64,000 nt of DNA, taken from assembly GCF_009857505.1 (NCBI RefSeq), contig NZ_WWCP01000032.1, positions 1 through 64,000 of the forward strand, written 5' to 3'. Source of the DNA: Duganella lactea (GTDB lineage Bacteria > Pseudomonadota > Gammaproteobacteria > Burkholderiales > Burkholderiaceae_D). A model generated the notes under the pieces. It was not told where the DNA came from. It ran no database searches and saw nothing but the letters and a program-made list of their open reading frames with translations. The position numbers and the translations under genes are program-made. Below, piece by piece: positions 8,834 to 16,008 of the stretch. Position 1 is the stretch's first letter, and the number at the start of each line of letters is the position of its first letter.

Positions 8834-8929
8834 CTAGAGTGACTCCTTCAGTGTTCGCAAATCGGTACTCGTGCAGTGCTTGGTTCACTGCTCCCAGTAG
8901 ATCGAATACTTCGTCATGATGCTCGCCTT
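8769..8929 (-). pseudogene. 3' end of an unknown gene truncated by the IS element
   Basis: An open minus-strand frame enters from the IS2-like element and ends at 8769, overlapping the start of the next gene by about 65 bases. It reads as plausible protein (DEVFDLLGAVNQALHEYRF). Its 5' part is not found on the far side of the IS, where unrelated sequence begins. It is probably the remnant of the first gene of the unknown operon. Confidence 0.4.
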
Positions 8930-8999
8930 TGAGATAGCCCCCTGAATCACCGGACACAGCCTATGCGTTATTCTTACGGATAGGAATAGGACTGTGCAT

Positions 9000-9389
9000 A
9001 TGACTAGGAACAAGCAAACAATCGAAGTAGTGACCGTGAGCCAGGAACGCCGGCGGCGCTGGTCTGCCGAGGAAAAGGCGACGCTGGTGCGCGAGACGTA
9101 CGAACCGGGCATGAGCGTATCGCTGGTCGCGCGCAAACACGGCGTGGGTGCCAGCCAACTGTTCAACTGGCGCAAGCTTGAACGCGAAGGCGCGCTGACG
9201 GCCGTCAGTGCTGGTGAGTCTGTGGTGCCGGCCAGCGAACTGGCCGCCGCTCGCGCCCAGATCGCGCAACTGCAACGGATGCTGGGCAAAAAGACAATGG
9301 AAGCGGAGATCCTGAAGGAGGCCGTCGAGTTCGCTCGCGAAAAAAAGTGGATTGCGCGCTCGCCCTTGTTGGACAAGGACGGCCAGTGA
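9000..9389 (+). CDS. IS2-group transposase OrfA
   Basis: A 129-aa DNA-binding subunit with an N-terminal helix-turn-helix (motifs RRRWSAEEKATLVRETYE, ARKHGVGASQLFNWRK). A leucine-rich coiled segment follows (residues 80-105) that pairs OrfA with the fused transposase. I use the ATG at 9000; a GTG two codons earlier is in frame. It overlaps orfB by 43 bases around a run of seven A residues. Confidence 0.85.
   Translation: MTRNKQTIEVVTVSQERRRRWSAEEKATLVRETYEPGMSVSLVARKHGVGASQLFNWRKLEREGALTAVSAGESVVPASELAAARAQIAQLQRMLGKKTMEAEILKEAVEFAREKKWIARSPLLDKDGQ
9340..9346 (+). promoter_or_regulatory. A7 slippery site for -1 frameshifting
   Basis: Seven consecutive A followed by G lie in the orfA/orfB overlap. 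OrfB is in the -1 frame relative to OrfA, so slippage here would give the OrfAB transposase, as in other IS3-family elements. Confidence 0.7.
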
Positions 9390-10261
9390 AGGCGGTCTGT
9401 TCGGCGCTGGGCGTGGCGCGCTCGAATGTGTGCACCAAGGCGGCGCGCCCGAGCGACTGGGTTGACGGGCGTACCGTGCAGACGTTCCACCAGCCTGCTG
9501 ATGCCATCCTGGTCGACGCGGTGCGTGCCGAAATCACAGCGCTGCCGACGTACGGCTATCGCAGGGCCGGCGCCCTGGTGAATCGAACGCGAGCCTTGAT
9601 GGGGCTGCTGCCGTCGATCAACCACAAACGATTTTATCGGGTGATGAAGGAGCACCGCCTGTTGCTGCCGAAGGCGCCAAAACGCCGCGTCAGCAGCCGC
9701 GTTCACGACGGCGTTGTTGCGGTGCCCGAGCCGAATCAGCGCTGGTGTTCGGACGGTTTTGAGATTGCCTGCAACAACGGCGAGGTCGTGACCGGTGTGT
9801 TTATGAAGGACTGCTGTGACCGGGAAATCATCGCGTGGCGTGCATGGGCCGACCGTGGTCTGCCAGGAGAGCTCGTACGCGACATGCTGGTCGAAGCGGT
9901 CGAGGCCCGCTTTGGCCAGGCCAACATCGGCTCGACGAAACTAGAGTTCTTGAGCGACAATGGCGGCGCCTATCGGGCCCATGAAACGCATGCCTTGGCA
10001 CGCGAGATGGGACTGGAGCCGATTCATACGCCGGTGTGCAGCCCGCAGTCGAACGGGATCGCGGAAAGCTTCGTGAACACCTTTAAACGGGACTACGTGA
10101 GTCTGATGGACCGCAGCAGCGCCGAAGTCGTGCTCGCCCAACTGCCAGACGCCTTTACGCATTTCAATGAGGTTCATCCGCACTCGTCGTTAAAGTTGAA
10201 ATCGCCTCGCATGTTCAGGAGGGAGCTGCTTCGCCGGGCTCAGGAAAGCGGCGTTAATTAG
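9347..10261 (+). CDS. IS2-group transposase OrfB (DDE integrase domain)
   Basis: A 304-codon frame containing the integrase core. The DDE triad is visible in RWCSDGFEIAC, EFLSDNGGAY and PQSNGIAESFVNTFKRDY. Motifs TYGYRR, DCCDRE and FNEVHPHSSL are the same blocks seen in IS2 OrfB. The independent start (GTG) is probably not used; the product is expected as an OrfAB fusion through the A7 site. Frame and catalytic residues are intact, so the element may still be active. Confidence 0.85.
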   Translation: MDCALALVGQGRPVKAVCSALGVARSNVCTKAARPSDWVDGRTVQTFHQPADAILVDAVRAEITALPTYGYRRAGALVNRTRALMGLLPSINHKRFYRVMKEHRLLLPKAPKRRVSSRVHDGVVAVPEPNQRWCSDGFEIACNNGEVVTGVFMKDCCDREIIAWRAWADRGLPGELVRDMLVEAVEARFGQANIGSTKLEFLSDNGGAYRAHETHALAREMGLEPIHTPVCSPQSNGIAESFVNTFKRDYVSLMDRSSAEVVLAQLPDAFTHFNEVHPHSSLKLKSPRMFRRELLRRAQESGVN

Positions 10262-10305
10262 GCGATAGGATGTGTCCGGTCATAAGGGGGCAAGATCACT
10301 AGCCG

Positions 10306-10575
10306 TTACAGCGAGACGCAACGCGCTGGACCTGAATCTATCGATTCCTGGCGAGAGGCCGTCGCTACAACTTTCAACGAAGTTAAGCGAGCTAACTGAA
10401 TTAGGACCGACCCAACGCCACCAGCACCATTGATGATCAGCAAAGCATCGTCACTGGTATTCTTCCAATCTGGCGTCTCAAGGCGCTCAAACAGAATCTC
10501 CCAAGCGGTGAGCGCAGTCAAAGGCAAAGCAGCCGCATCTGCAAATGATAGGGTGGTAGGCTTGGCGCACGGATA
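10306..10575 (-). pseudogene. internal fragment of a zinc-type alcohol dehydrogenase/quinone oxidoreductase
   Basis: About 80 codons match the centre of the medium-chain dehydrogenase family: KPTTLSFADAAALPLT, the nucleotide-binding INGAGGVGSVLIQLAR, and VVATASR. Both ends are lost. The N-terminal side joins the tail of the recombinase gene near 10,570; the C-terminal side becomes unrelated sequence about 25 bases before the IS element. It is debris from another gene captured between two rearrangements. Confidence 0.75.
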
Positions 10576-12613
10576 CTTCGAATTGTACGTAACGATCTGA
10601 CCAGAATGGTTCATTGCTCTTGTCCATGATCGCACAGGCGCAGCCGGCGCATAAATTTGGTTCGCGCATTGTGGTGTTAGGCACTTTTCGTAGCCAAACT
10701 GGTGTCTTCGCCGAGTCGTGGCAGCGCATCTTGCTGGTCCGCGTCGGGCAGCAAGTTGCGTGCGCCGTAAAGAACATTTTCAGTTCATTCTGTTCAGCCC
10801 ACGCGACAGCTTCTCTCCACTTCTCCGATGTCGGCAGTTCGCGAACCTCAGCCCGCAGTTTTTTCAGAGCCTGATCCAGTTGTTCTCCCATGCGACCGGA
10901 AACTTTACTCTTTCCCACGATGATTTCAAACACCGCGAGATTAGTTCTTTGCGTGGACATGGAATCCAGTTCTCCCAACAGAAGCGGATTGCGACCGATG
11001 TAGCCACCTTCCGTCATTGCTAGGCTCATGTGATGGAATTGCATCTGAATCGCAGGCAGTAGCCGGGAATCGCACGCCAGTGTGAACTGCGCCCATGCCT
11101 TGCGCAGCATGTGCGTCCTGAACATTTTCCCTTTATTTTGGCGCCAGCTCACGAGATCATTATCCTCAGTCTTGCGCGCACTTTCGTCCGGCAATCCGGA
11201 TAGATCGACCCAGCGGTTGATGAAACGCTGTATCGCGTGGTTGGCTTGCGCAAATGACATCCCACCCAAGCTCTCAATGGGAGAGTACAGTGAGCCACCT
11301 TGATGACCAGATAGGACCAACTTGTCGGTGCTAGCGCAAGCGCGCCAAGGTTCATGCAGTTGGTTTAGGATATGAAGTGCACGCACCGCCAGAGGCGTTT
11401 CGTTGCTTCCGAGAGGGCGCATGCCCAAGACCCAGTCCACTGAGCGAGGTAATCCCTCTTCAGTCTTCGATAGCACAGAACGGATGACGAACCACTCATA
11501 CAACCCAGTAGCGCTCAGCTCTAAGCGCACCCCTTTCGGAAGGCCGGTATCCTTATCCGTTCCAGCTAATATCCCCAGCAATTCCGATATTCGCATACCG
11601 GATGTCGCCTGAACAATGATTACGGCAGCAGTCCGCACCGCCTCCCACAATTCCTTGATCCGGGTAATTCTTGCGCTGCGACGTTCCGACGACTTCTCAT
11701 ATGCGTAATTGAGAGGTTTGTGCCACGGCTTGCTGTCGCCTTCCAGAATGCTAAATTCAAACGTTTCTAGAAATCGCTTGGTGCGCTTTAGTCTTGAGGG
11801 GCCTGTTGTGCCAGCTCTAAGGAGATATTTCTTAGTACCGTTCGATTTATTCACCTCGATCTTAGTACCGGCAATTGGGTCGCGCACTACTTCGAGCAGT
11901 CTGAGCACGTCGTCGGCTGGCGAGCCGAGGAACCACGCAGCTTTGTTAAGCAGAGGGATGCACACCTCGTCTGGCAAAGGCTTTATCCATCCTACCGCCT
12001 TTGTGGCCAAACCTTTCGCCACAGCATATGCGCCGGTGCCGTCGAATGGATGCTGTGGCAAAGACTCCACTCCCAGGCTGCGCAGCGCACGCCGTTGATC
12101 CCAAAGATGTACTAGGGACGTGAGCGCCAAGGTCGCGGTAGTCACGCCGATTTCTCCGTCATTCGTTCGAGCCGCTAAGATGCTTGGCAACTGATCAACA
12201 TAGTCTCTCACTACAGCGGGCGTCAATTCATGAGGGTAATGGTATCCAGCGTCGCTCATCCATGAAAGCAGCCAACGGAATTGCTTTTCAATTCGAGACA
12301 TTGACCCTGCACCTAACCTGTGTCCACTGGAGGGTAGTAGTAGCTGGCTGAGTACCAGTTTTTTTGCCCAGCGAAGACGTGCAGTATGCTGGACGTCGGT
12401 AAGGCTACTCCCATCGAACAATTTTACCGTCCAACGCAGCGTCGAGTAATGCGCGATTGAGCCCGGTGTCGTATTGATGAAAAACCAGACGTCGTCTTTG
12501 AACTGGCTCTTTTCGCTAACGTTGTATTGATCGAGTTCCTCGTCACACATGTTGCGAATTTTCTTTTGCTCAGGCGTTTCACTCGCAGCGTGTTGCCGAT
12601 TAGTCGATTTCAT
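10487..12613 (-). CDS. tyrosine recombinase, third of a trio, C terminus altered
   Basis: A large (708-codon) integrase-like protein. Catalytic motifs are visible: GMRISELLGI (first Arg), THMLRKAW (HxxR), and QFHHMSLAMTEGGYIG (His and the nucleophile Tyr). A long C-terminal extension holds a Cys-rich cluster (ATCCPTR, MRCHDS, LCAGCAC) that may bind zinc. About the last 30 residues come from the antisense-frame overlap with the dehydrogenase fragment at 10,487-10,575, so the native C terminus has been replaced, though the catalytic domain is complete. It starts 4 bases after the previous gene's stop. Confidence 0.8.
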   Translation of the reverse strand: MKSTNRQHAASETPEQKKIRNMCDEELDQYNVSEKSQFKDDVWFFINTTPGSIAHYSTLRWTVKLFDGSSLTDVQHTARLRWAKKLVLSQLLLPSSGHRLGAGSMSRIEKQFRWLLSWMSDAGYHYPHELTPAVVRDYVDQLPSILAARTNDGEIGVTTATLALTSLVHLWDQRRALRSLGVESLPQHPFDGTGAYAVAKGLATKAVGWIKPLPDEVCIPLLNKAAWFLGSPADDVLRLLEVVRDPIAGTKIEVNKSNGTKKYLLRAGTTGPSRLKRTKRFLETFEFSILEGDSKPWHKPLNYAYEKSSERRSARITRIKELWEAVRTAAVIIVQATSGMRISELLGILAGTDKDTGLPKGVRLELSATGLYEWFVIRSVLSKTEEGLPRSVDWVLGMRPLGSNETPLAVRALHILNQLHEPWRACASTDKLVLSGHQGGSLYSPIESLGGMSFAQANHAIQRFINRWVDLSGLPDESARKTEDNDLVSWRQNKGKMFRTHMLRKAWAQFTLACDSRLLPAIQMQFHHMSLAMTEGGYIGRNPLLLGELDSMSTQRTNLAVFEIIVGKSKVSGRMGEQLDQALKKLRAEVRELPTSEKWREAVAWAEQNELKMFFTAHATCCPTRTSKMRCHDSAKTPVWLRKVPNTTMREPNLCAGCACAIMDKSNEPFWSDRYVQFEVSVRQAYHPIICRCGCFAFDCAHRLGDSV

Positions 12614-12617
12614 ATTG

Positions 12618-14555
12618 TTATCCGACGTTCGGAAGATTGATCGAAATATCGCGGGATGCTTCGAGTACTGTCTGCGGAATCCATGCGCGAAGTGCTGTCA
12701 GGTCCGCCAGGATCGGCGTCCAACGTTCGACCCATGTACTGGCGCTCATATTGGCCTGGCTCCGATAGATAGCTGTTTCGAGTGCCCTGTAGTGTGCAAC
12801 GCTCAGCGGATCACCGGGGTGCGCGGCCGCAAGTGGGCATGACGGACAACCACCATAGTCTCCGCATAGCTTGCCCGGCTTCTGGTTCGGTCGCGGTGAG
12901 TCGAACGGATCAAGGCACGAGAACCCTGGGGTGGCGGCGCCCTTATCCTGCCCTGGAGTGAGGCGCCGAGGATCGATCACGCCGTTCGATCTTAGCCAGC
13001 GTTCGCGCAATAGGATGATTTGACCGATACGCTCACGATAACGAGTCTTGACCCCGCCACTTGTGTAGTGCGTCCAGGTGGTTGCTGGGTTACAGTGATT
13101 GCCGACCTTGCGAGCCGTTTCAAGGCTACCATCCATAAACTGAACAAGATCCAGTATGCTGGGGCGCAACTGGTTTAACGTGAATGGAATGAGTCTGTTG
13201 TCTTTGATAAAGTTCTTTAACGCTTTCGGCCAGGCGCAACTATCCGAATTGTTCCGGGGTTCCTTGTGAGATTCGCCGCAGAACCCCGTCGGTTGTCTTG
13301 AGTTACTTCGTGGAACGTAGACGAATAGCTTATCCGCACTATCCTGCGCAAGATGTGGCCTGATGCGTAACGTGATTTCTCGGAGACAGGCGAGTGTTCG
13401 TTTTAGGCTGAGCTGCGATGATACTGCCGCATTTGGATCGAGTAATCGCACTAGATTCCGACTCGCACGGCCCTTTTCTCCGACTATCTCGATAGCCGGA
13501 ATGCCGGCCTGATCCTTGTCAAAGTCTATATCTCCCCATCTCAGGTTCAGTAACGTCTCTGGATTAAACACGGTGGCGATGGCAATGAGCAGTGCGAATG
13601 GTACAAGATCGCGGCTGGATGGGTAGAGATAAGAGTTAATCTCATCTTGCCCGTGTGTATTATGTATCGCCGAAGCCAGAGTGGGGTGCATCGCTCTGAT
13701 CTCTCTGTTCAATGGGATCACACCAGGGTAGGCTTTGTCCAAAGCGGCGAGGCACGTCGCAAGATCTCGGTAGTCCGCGCGAGTATTTTTTAACTTTCTG
13801 CTGGGGTCTACCAAGCGCGTCTGTCCTTCGGCAAGTAAGACTTTTGCGCGTTCAAAGCGCTGTTCAATGGCCAACACTTCATTCTCAGCTGCCTCGAGGA
13901 TCGCTAGCAGATGTTCTAACCGGAGTACCTCGGTTGGTTCTAATTTTTGTTCCGCTCCCGCAGGTCCCAAAGGAATCCGCGCCGCGATAGAATTTGCGTC
14001 GCGTGCCCACTGACCGATGTTTACCGCAGCAAGCATTGAGCGCAGATCGCTCAATGCTTTACTCACTGTCATAGGATGTAGAGGCTTGCCATGCGTGCCT
14101 ATTTCCTTTAGAAGACTGTCCTTGAAGCCAGTGAGCAGTTCATCGTCTATTTCATCTGGATAGAGCAAGTTTGACCAAGCTGACTCCAGGTATGCGAAAA
14201 AAAAGCGCCGCAATGAATCTCTGCGGCAAATGCGTGTTTTAGGCGAGAGGTTCGCTCCCCAATACAGGAAAGCATCCGTAAACATTGGCTGAAGGTTGGG
14301 AAAGCCTAACAGGAAACTCACATCCAAACGGTGTTGTTTGTGCCCCTCGCGTGGCGGGAATATGATGGTCAACGTCAGTTCTCCCGTCAAAGGTGCCACG
14401 CCATGTTCAGAGCGAGCTTGGGAAAGGAATTCGATTCTTCCATCCCGCTCCATTTTTGCCTTCGCCTGAACTACGTTGCTGGCAGCCGAAGATGTCTTCT
14501 TTCCTTTGTGCATCACGCGCTCCCGAGATCGTGGAGAAAACAGCATTGTTGTCAT
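12618..14555 (-). CDS. tyrosine recombinase-like protein, second of a trio
   Basis: A 645-aa protein whose middle part is an integrase catalytic fold. The expected GxRxxE block reads VFNPETLLNLRW, so the first catalytic Arg seems replaced by Asn. The HxxR box reads NQLR, while GNHCNPATTWTHYTS supplies the His and Tyr. A C-terminal Cys motif (CGDYGGCPSCPL) is followed by a helical tail. It may therefore be a catalytically weakened partner of its two neighbours, as can occur in multi-recombinase modules. Its ATG overlaps the stop of the first recombinase by 4 bases (ATGA), implying translational coupling. Confidence 0.8.
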   Translation of the reverse strand: MTTMLFSPRSRERVMHKGKKTSSAASNVVQAKAKMERDGRIEFLSQARSEHGVAPLTGELTLTIIFPPREGHKQHRLDVSFLLGFPNLQPMFTDAFLYWGANLSPKTRICRRDSLRRFFFAYLESAWSNLLYPDEIDDELLTGFKDSLLKEIGTHGKPLHPMTVSKALSDLRSMLAAVNIGQWARDANSIAARIPLGPAGAEQKLEPTEVLRLEHLLAILEAAENEVLAIEQRFERAKVLLAEGQTRLVDPSRKLKNTRADYRDLATCLAALDKAYPGVIPLNREIRAMHPTLASAIHNTHGQDEINSYLYPSSRDLVPFALLIAIATVFNPETLLNLRWGDIDFDKDQAGIPAIEIVGEKGRASRNLVRLLDPNAAVSSQLSLKRTLACLREITLRIRPHLAQDSADKLFVYVPRSNSRQPTGFCGESHKEPRNNSDSCAWPKALKNFIKDNRLIPFTLNQLRPSILDLVQFMDGSLETARKVGNHCNPATTWTHYTSGGVKTRYRERIGQIILLRERWLRSNGVIDPRRLTPGQDKGAATPGFSCLDPFDSPRPNQKPGKLCGDYGGCPSCPLAAAHPGDPLSVAHYRALETAIYRSQANMSASTWVERWTPILADLTALRAWIPQTVLEASRDISINLPNVG

Positions 14556-15826
14556 AGTCCGAGAAGCCGTCTCGTGTCGAGCAGGCCTGGCTGGTCAGCG
14601 AATATCTCGACATGCGACAGGTAAATGTCGATTGTCGTTTGAAGCTTACTATGACCAAGTTGGGCTTGTATTTTCTTCCATGGTTCGGCGTTACCATTAG
14701 CTCGTTCGGCGTGATAAGTCAGAACAGCATATGTGTGCCGCAGGTCGTGTATCGAATGTCGCGGTCTCTTGTATGTGAATTTTCTACCCGTTTCCGGGTC
14801 GGTCTTCTCGACGATCGATACTAGTCCCAAGTCCAGGCAAGCGTTTCTAAAAATTTTCTGTAGCGCGGCATTCGTGATTGGTTTTCCGGCTTTGCCAGAG
14901 TGCTCATGTCCCAATAGCAAGCGTGTGGGGGGAGACCTCGTCTTGGTCACGCATGCCCGTATTGAGGCAGCGCGTTCGCCGTCCATATATGCTTGAACGT
15001 CTATGACCAACCAGGTCGGAATCATTACCTGTCGCGTCTTGTTTCCCTTCCCTAAAACGGTGAGAGCCATGCCAACAAAAGGCGTGTATGGATCAGGAAC
15101 GAGGGTCATAAATTGCAATGTGGTTAGGCTGTTGATTTCGTTTAGCCTTAAACCAACCACCCATCCCAGATCGCAGATCAGGCGGTCGCGAGCCATGCGT
15201 TGATCACCATCGCGAGCACCAGCCTGGGGGCCCATCTGATAGAGCAGGTTTTTCAGGTCGCGCGCTGGCAGTGGATGAATTTTTACTCCCGGACGCACTT
15301 TCGGCAACGCCCTGTCCTTGATCTTGAATACGTCTACGTCCCAGGAGGATGCAGTGGCGTCCCTGCTTATTGGCACGTTCTGCGCGCTAGTTATCGGATC
15401 TGCAATGCGGAGGTCGCCGTGGTAGGTTCCGCGGTTCGCGCAATGCTGATAGAAGGAGCGCACCACAGCCATGGTATCGCGCACACCGGCCGTACCGAAA
15501 GGCATCCCCGTCTTTTGACTAATCGATCCTAGGTAAGCATCCCTGAAATCGGCTCTATCTTGTTCGCTCGCGTTCGGCCATTCACGCTCAATGGCCTGCA
15601 AGAATTGGAACCAACTCTTAAGGCAATATGCGGCTTTTGCCCAAGTGTGTGGACTCGATGTCGAACCGCAGCTAACGTATCGTTCACTCAGGAATTGAGT
15701 GGGTTCCTCGAACAGTATCAGCTTGTCATTGGTTTCTAGAAATAGGGCCGGCGCTCCGTGCTTCAAGTCCGGGCAGTCCGTATTGTTGAGGAAAAGGACA
15801 ATCTCCGCACAAAAAAACATGTTCAT
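14552..15826 (-). CDS. tyrosine recombinase, first of a trio
   Basis: A 424-aa site-specific recombinase. An N-terminal SAM-like core-binding domain precedes a catalytic domain with GLRLNEINSL, HDLRHTYA, LGHSKLQTT and IYLSH. The full R..HxxR..H..Y set is present. The ATG has a good ribosome-binding site (AAGGACAGG). It is the promoter-proximal gene of a three-recombinase operon, reminiscent of Tn554 TnpABC and of RIT (recombinase-in-trio) elements, although the second and third proteins here are longer than in RITs. It lies 180 bases from the island junction in dnaE2. Confidence 0.85.
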   Translation of the reverse strand: MNMFFCAEIVLFLNNTDCPDLKHGAPALFLETNDKLILFEEPTQFLSERYVSCGSTSSPHTWAKAAYCLKSWFQFLQAIEREWPNASEQDRADFRDAYLGSISQKTGMPFGTAGVRDTMAVVRSFYQHCANRGTYHGDLRIADPITSAQNVPISRDATASSWDVDVFKIKDRALPKVRPGVKIHPLPARDLKNLLYQMGPQAGARDGDQRMARDRLICDLGWVVGLRLNEINSLTTLQFMTLVPDPYTPFVGMALTVLGKGNKTRQVMIPTWLVIDVQAYMDGERAASIRACVTKTRSPPTRLLLGHEHSGKAGKPITNAALQKIFRNACLDLGLVSIVEKTDPETGRKFTYKRPRHSIHDLRHTYAVLTYHAERANGNAEPWKKIQAQLGHSKLQTTIDIYLSHVEIFADQPGLLDTRRLLGL

Positions 15827-15954
15827 CGTCCTGTCCTTCGGTCAAATTTCGCGTGAACAAACATATTGCTAAAGGCTAGTGCAGATTGTAGGGAAATCAA
15901 GCAAAAATGCCCCACGTATGTACAAATTTAATGGTGCAATGTTTTTGTTGTCAT

Positions 15955-15992
15955 CGAAGAATTTTCTTCGCTGTTCCGGTATAAGAAAATTC
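15955..15992. repeat. inverted repeats at the island end, likely recombinase core site
   Basis: A perfect 10-base inverted repeat GAATTTTCTT (15959-15968) / AAGAAAATTC (15983-15992) spans a 14-base centre. Overlapping it is the near-palindrome CGAAGAA-TT-TTCTTCG (15955-15970). It lies only about 17 bases from the point where dnaE2 homology begins, which is where recombinase arm or core sites are expected. Confidence 0.5.
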
Positions 15993-16008
15993 TATCTGCA
16001 GTTTACAT

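Larger units (their letters stand above)
8930..10298 (+). mobile_element. IS3-family insertion sequence, IS2 group
   Basis: The 1,369-bp element is bounded by imperfect inverted repeats: TGAGATAGCCCCCTGAATC on the left and, on the complement of the right end, TGATCTTGCCCCCTTATG. Both are followed by ACCGGACACA-NCCTAT. The repeats and the two overlapping transposase frames match the organisation of Escherichia coli IS2. No 5-bp target duplication is present (GCCTT on the left, CTAGC on the right), which suggests an adjacent deletion or recombination after insertion. Only a 3-base GCC matches on either side, and it may be chance. Confidence 0.85.
1..16008. mobile_element. genomic island integrated in dnaE2 (right part)
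   Basis: This stretch has lower GC, different codon use and an accessory gene set: restriction, recombinases, an IS and gene fragments. It ends abruptly inside the dnaE2 reading frame. To the right of about 16,009 the polymerase sequence is continuous; to the left there is no dnaE2 sequence. Three tyrosine recombinases sit next to the junction, as expected for the integration module. The left end lies outside the window, so full size and attL are unknown. The interior is a mosaic with several truncated genes, so more than one acquisition event is inferred. Confidence 0.8.

Noticed and set aside
8925..10304. 3-bp GCC target duplication around the IS element
   Set aside because: IS2-group elements make 5-bp duplications and the IR alignment puts the ends at 8930 and 10298; GCC is likely chance.
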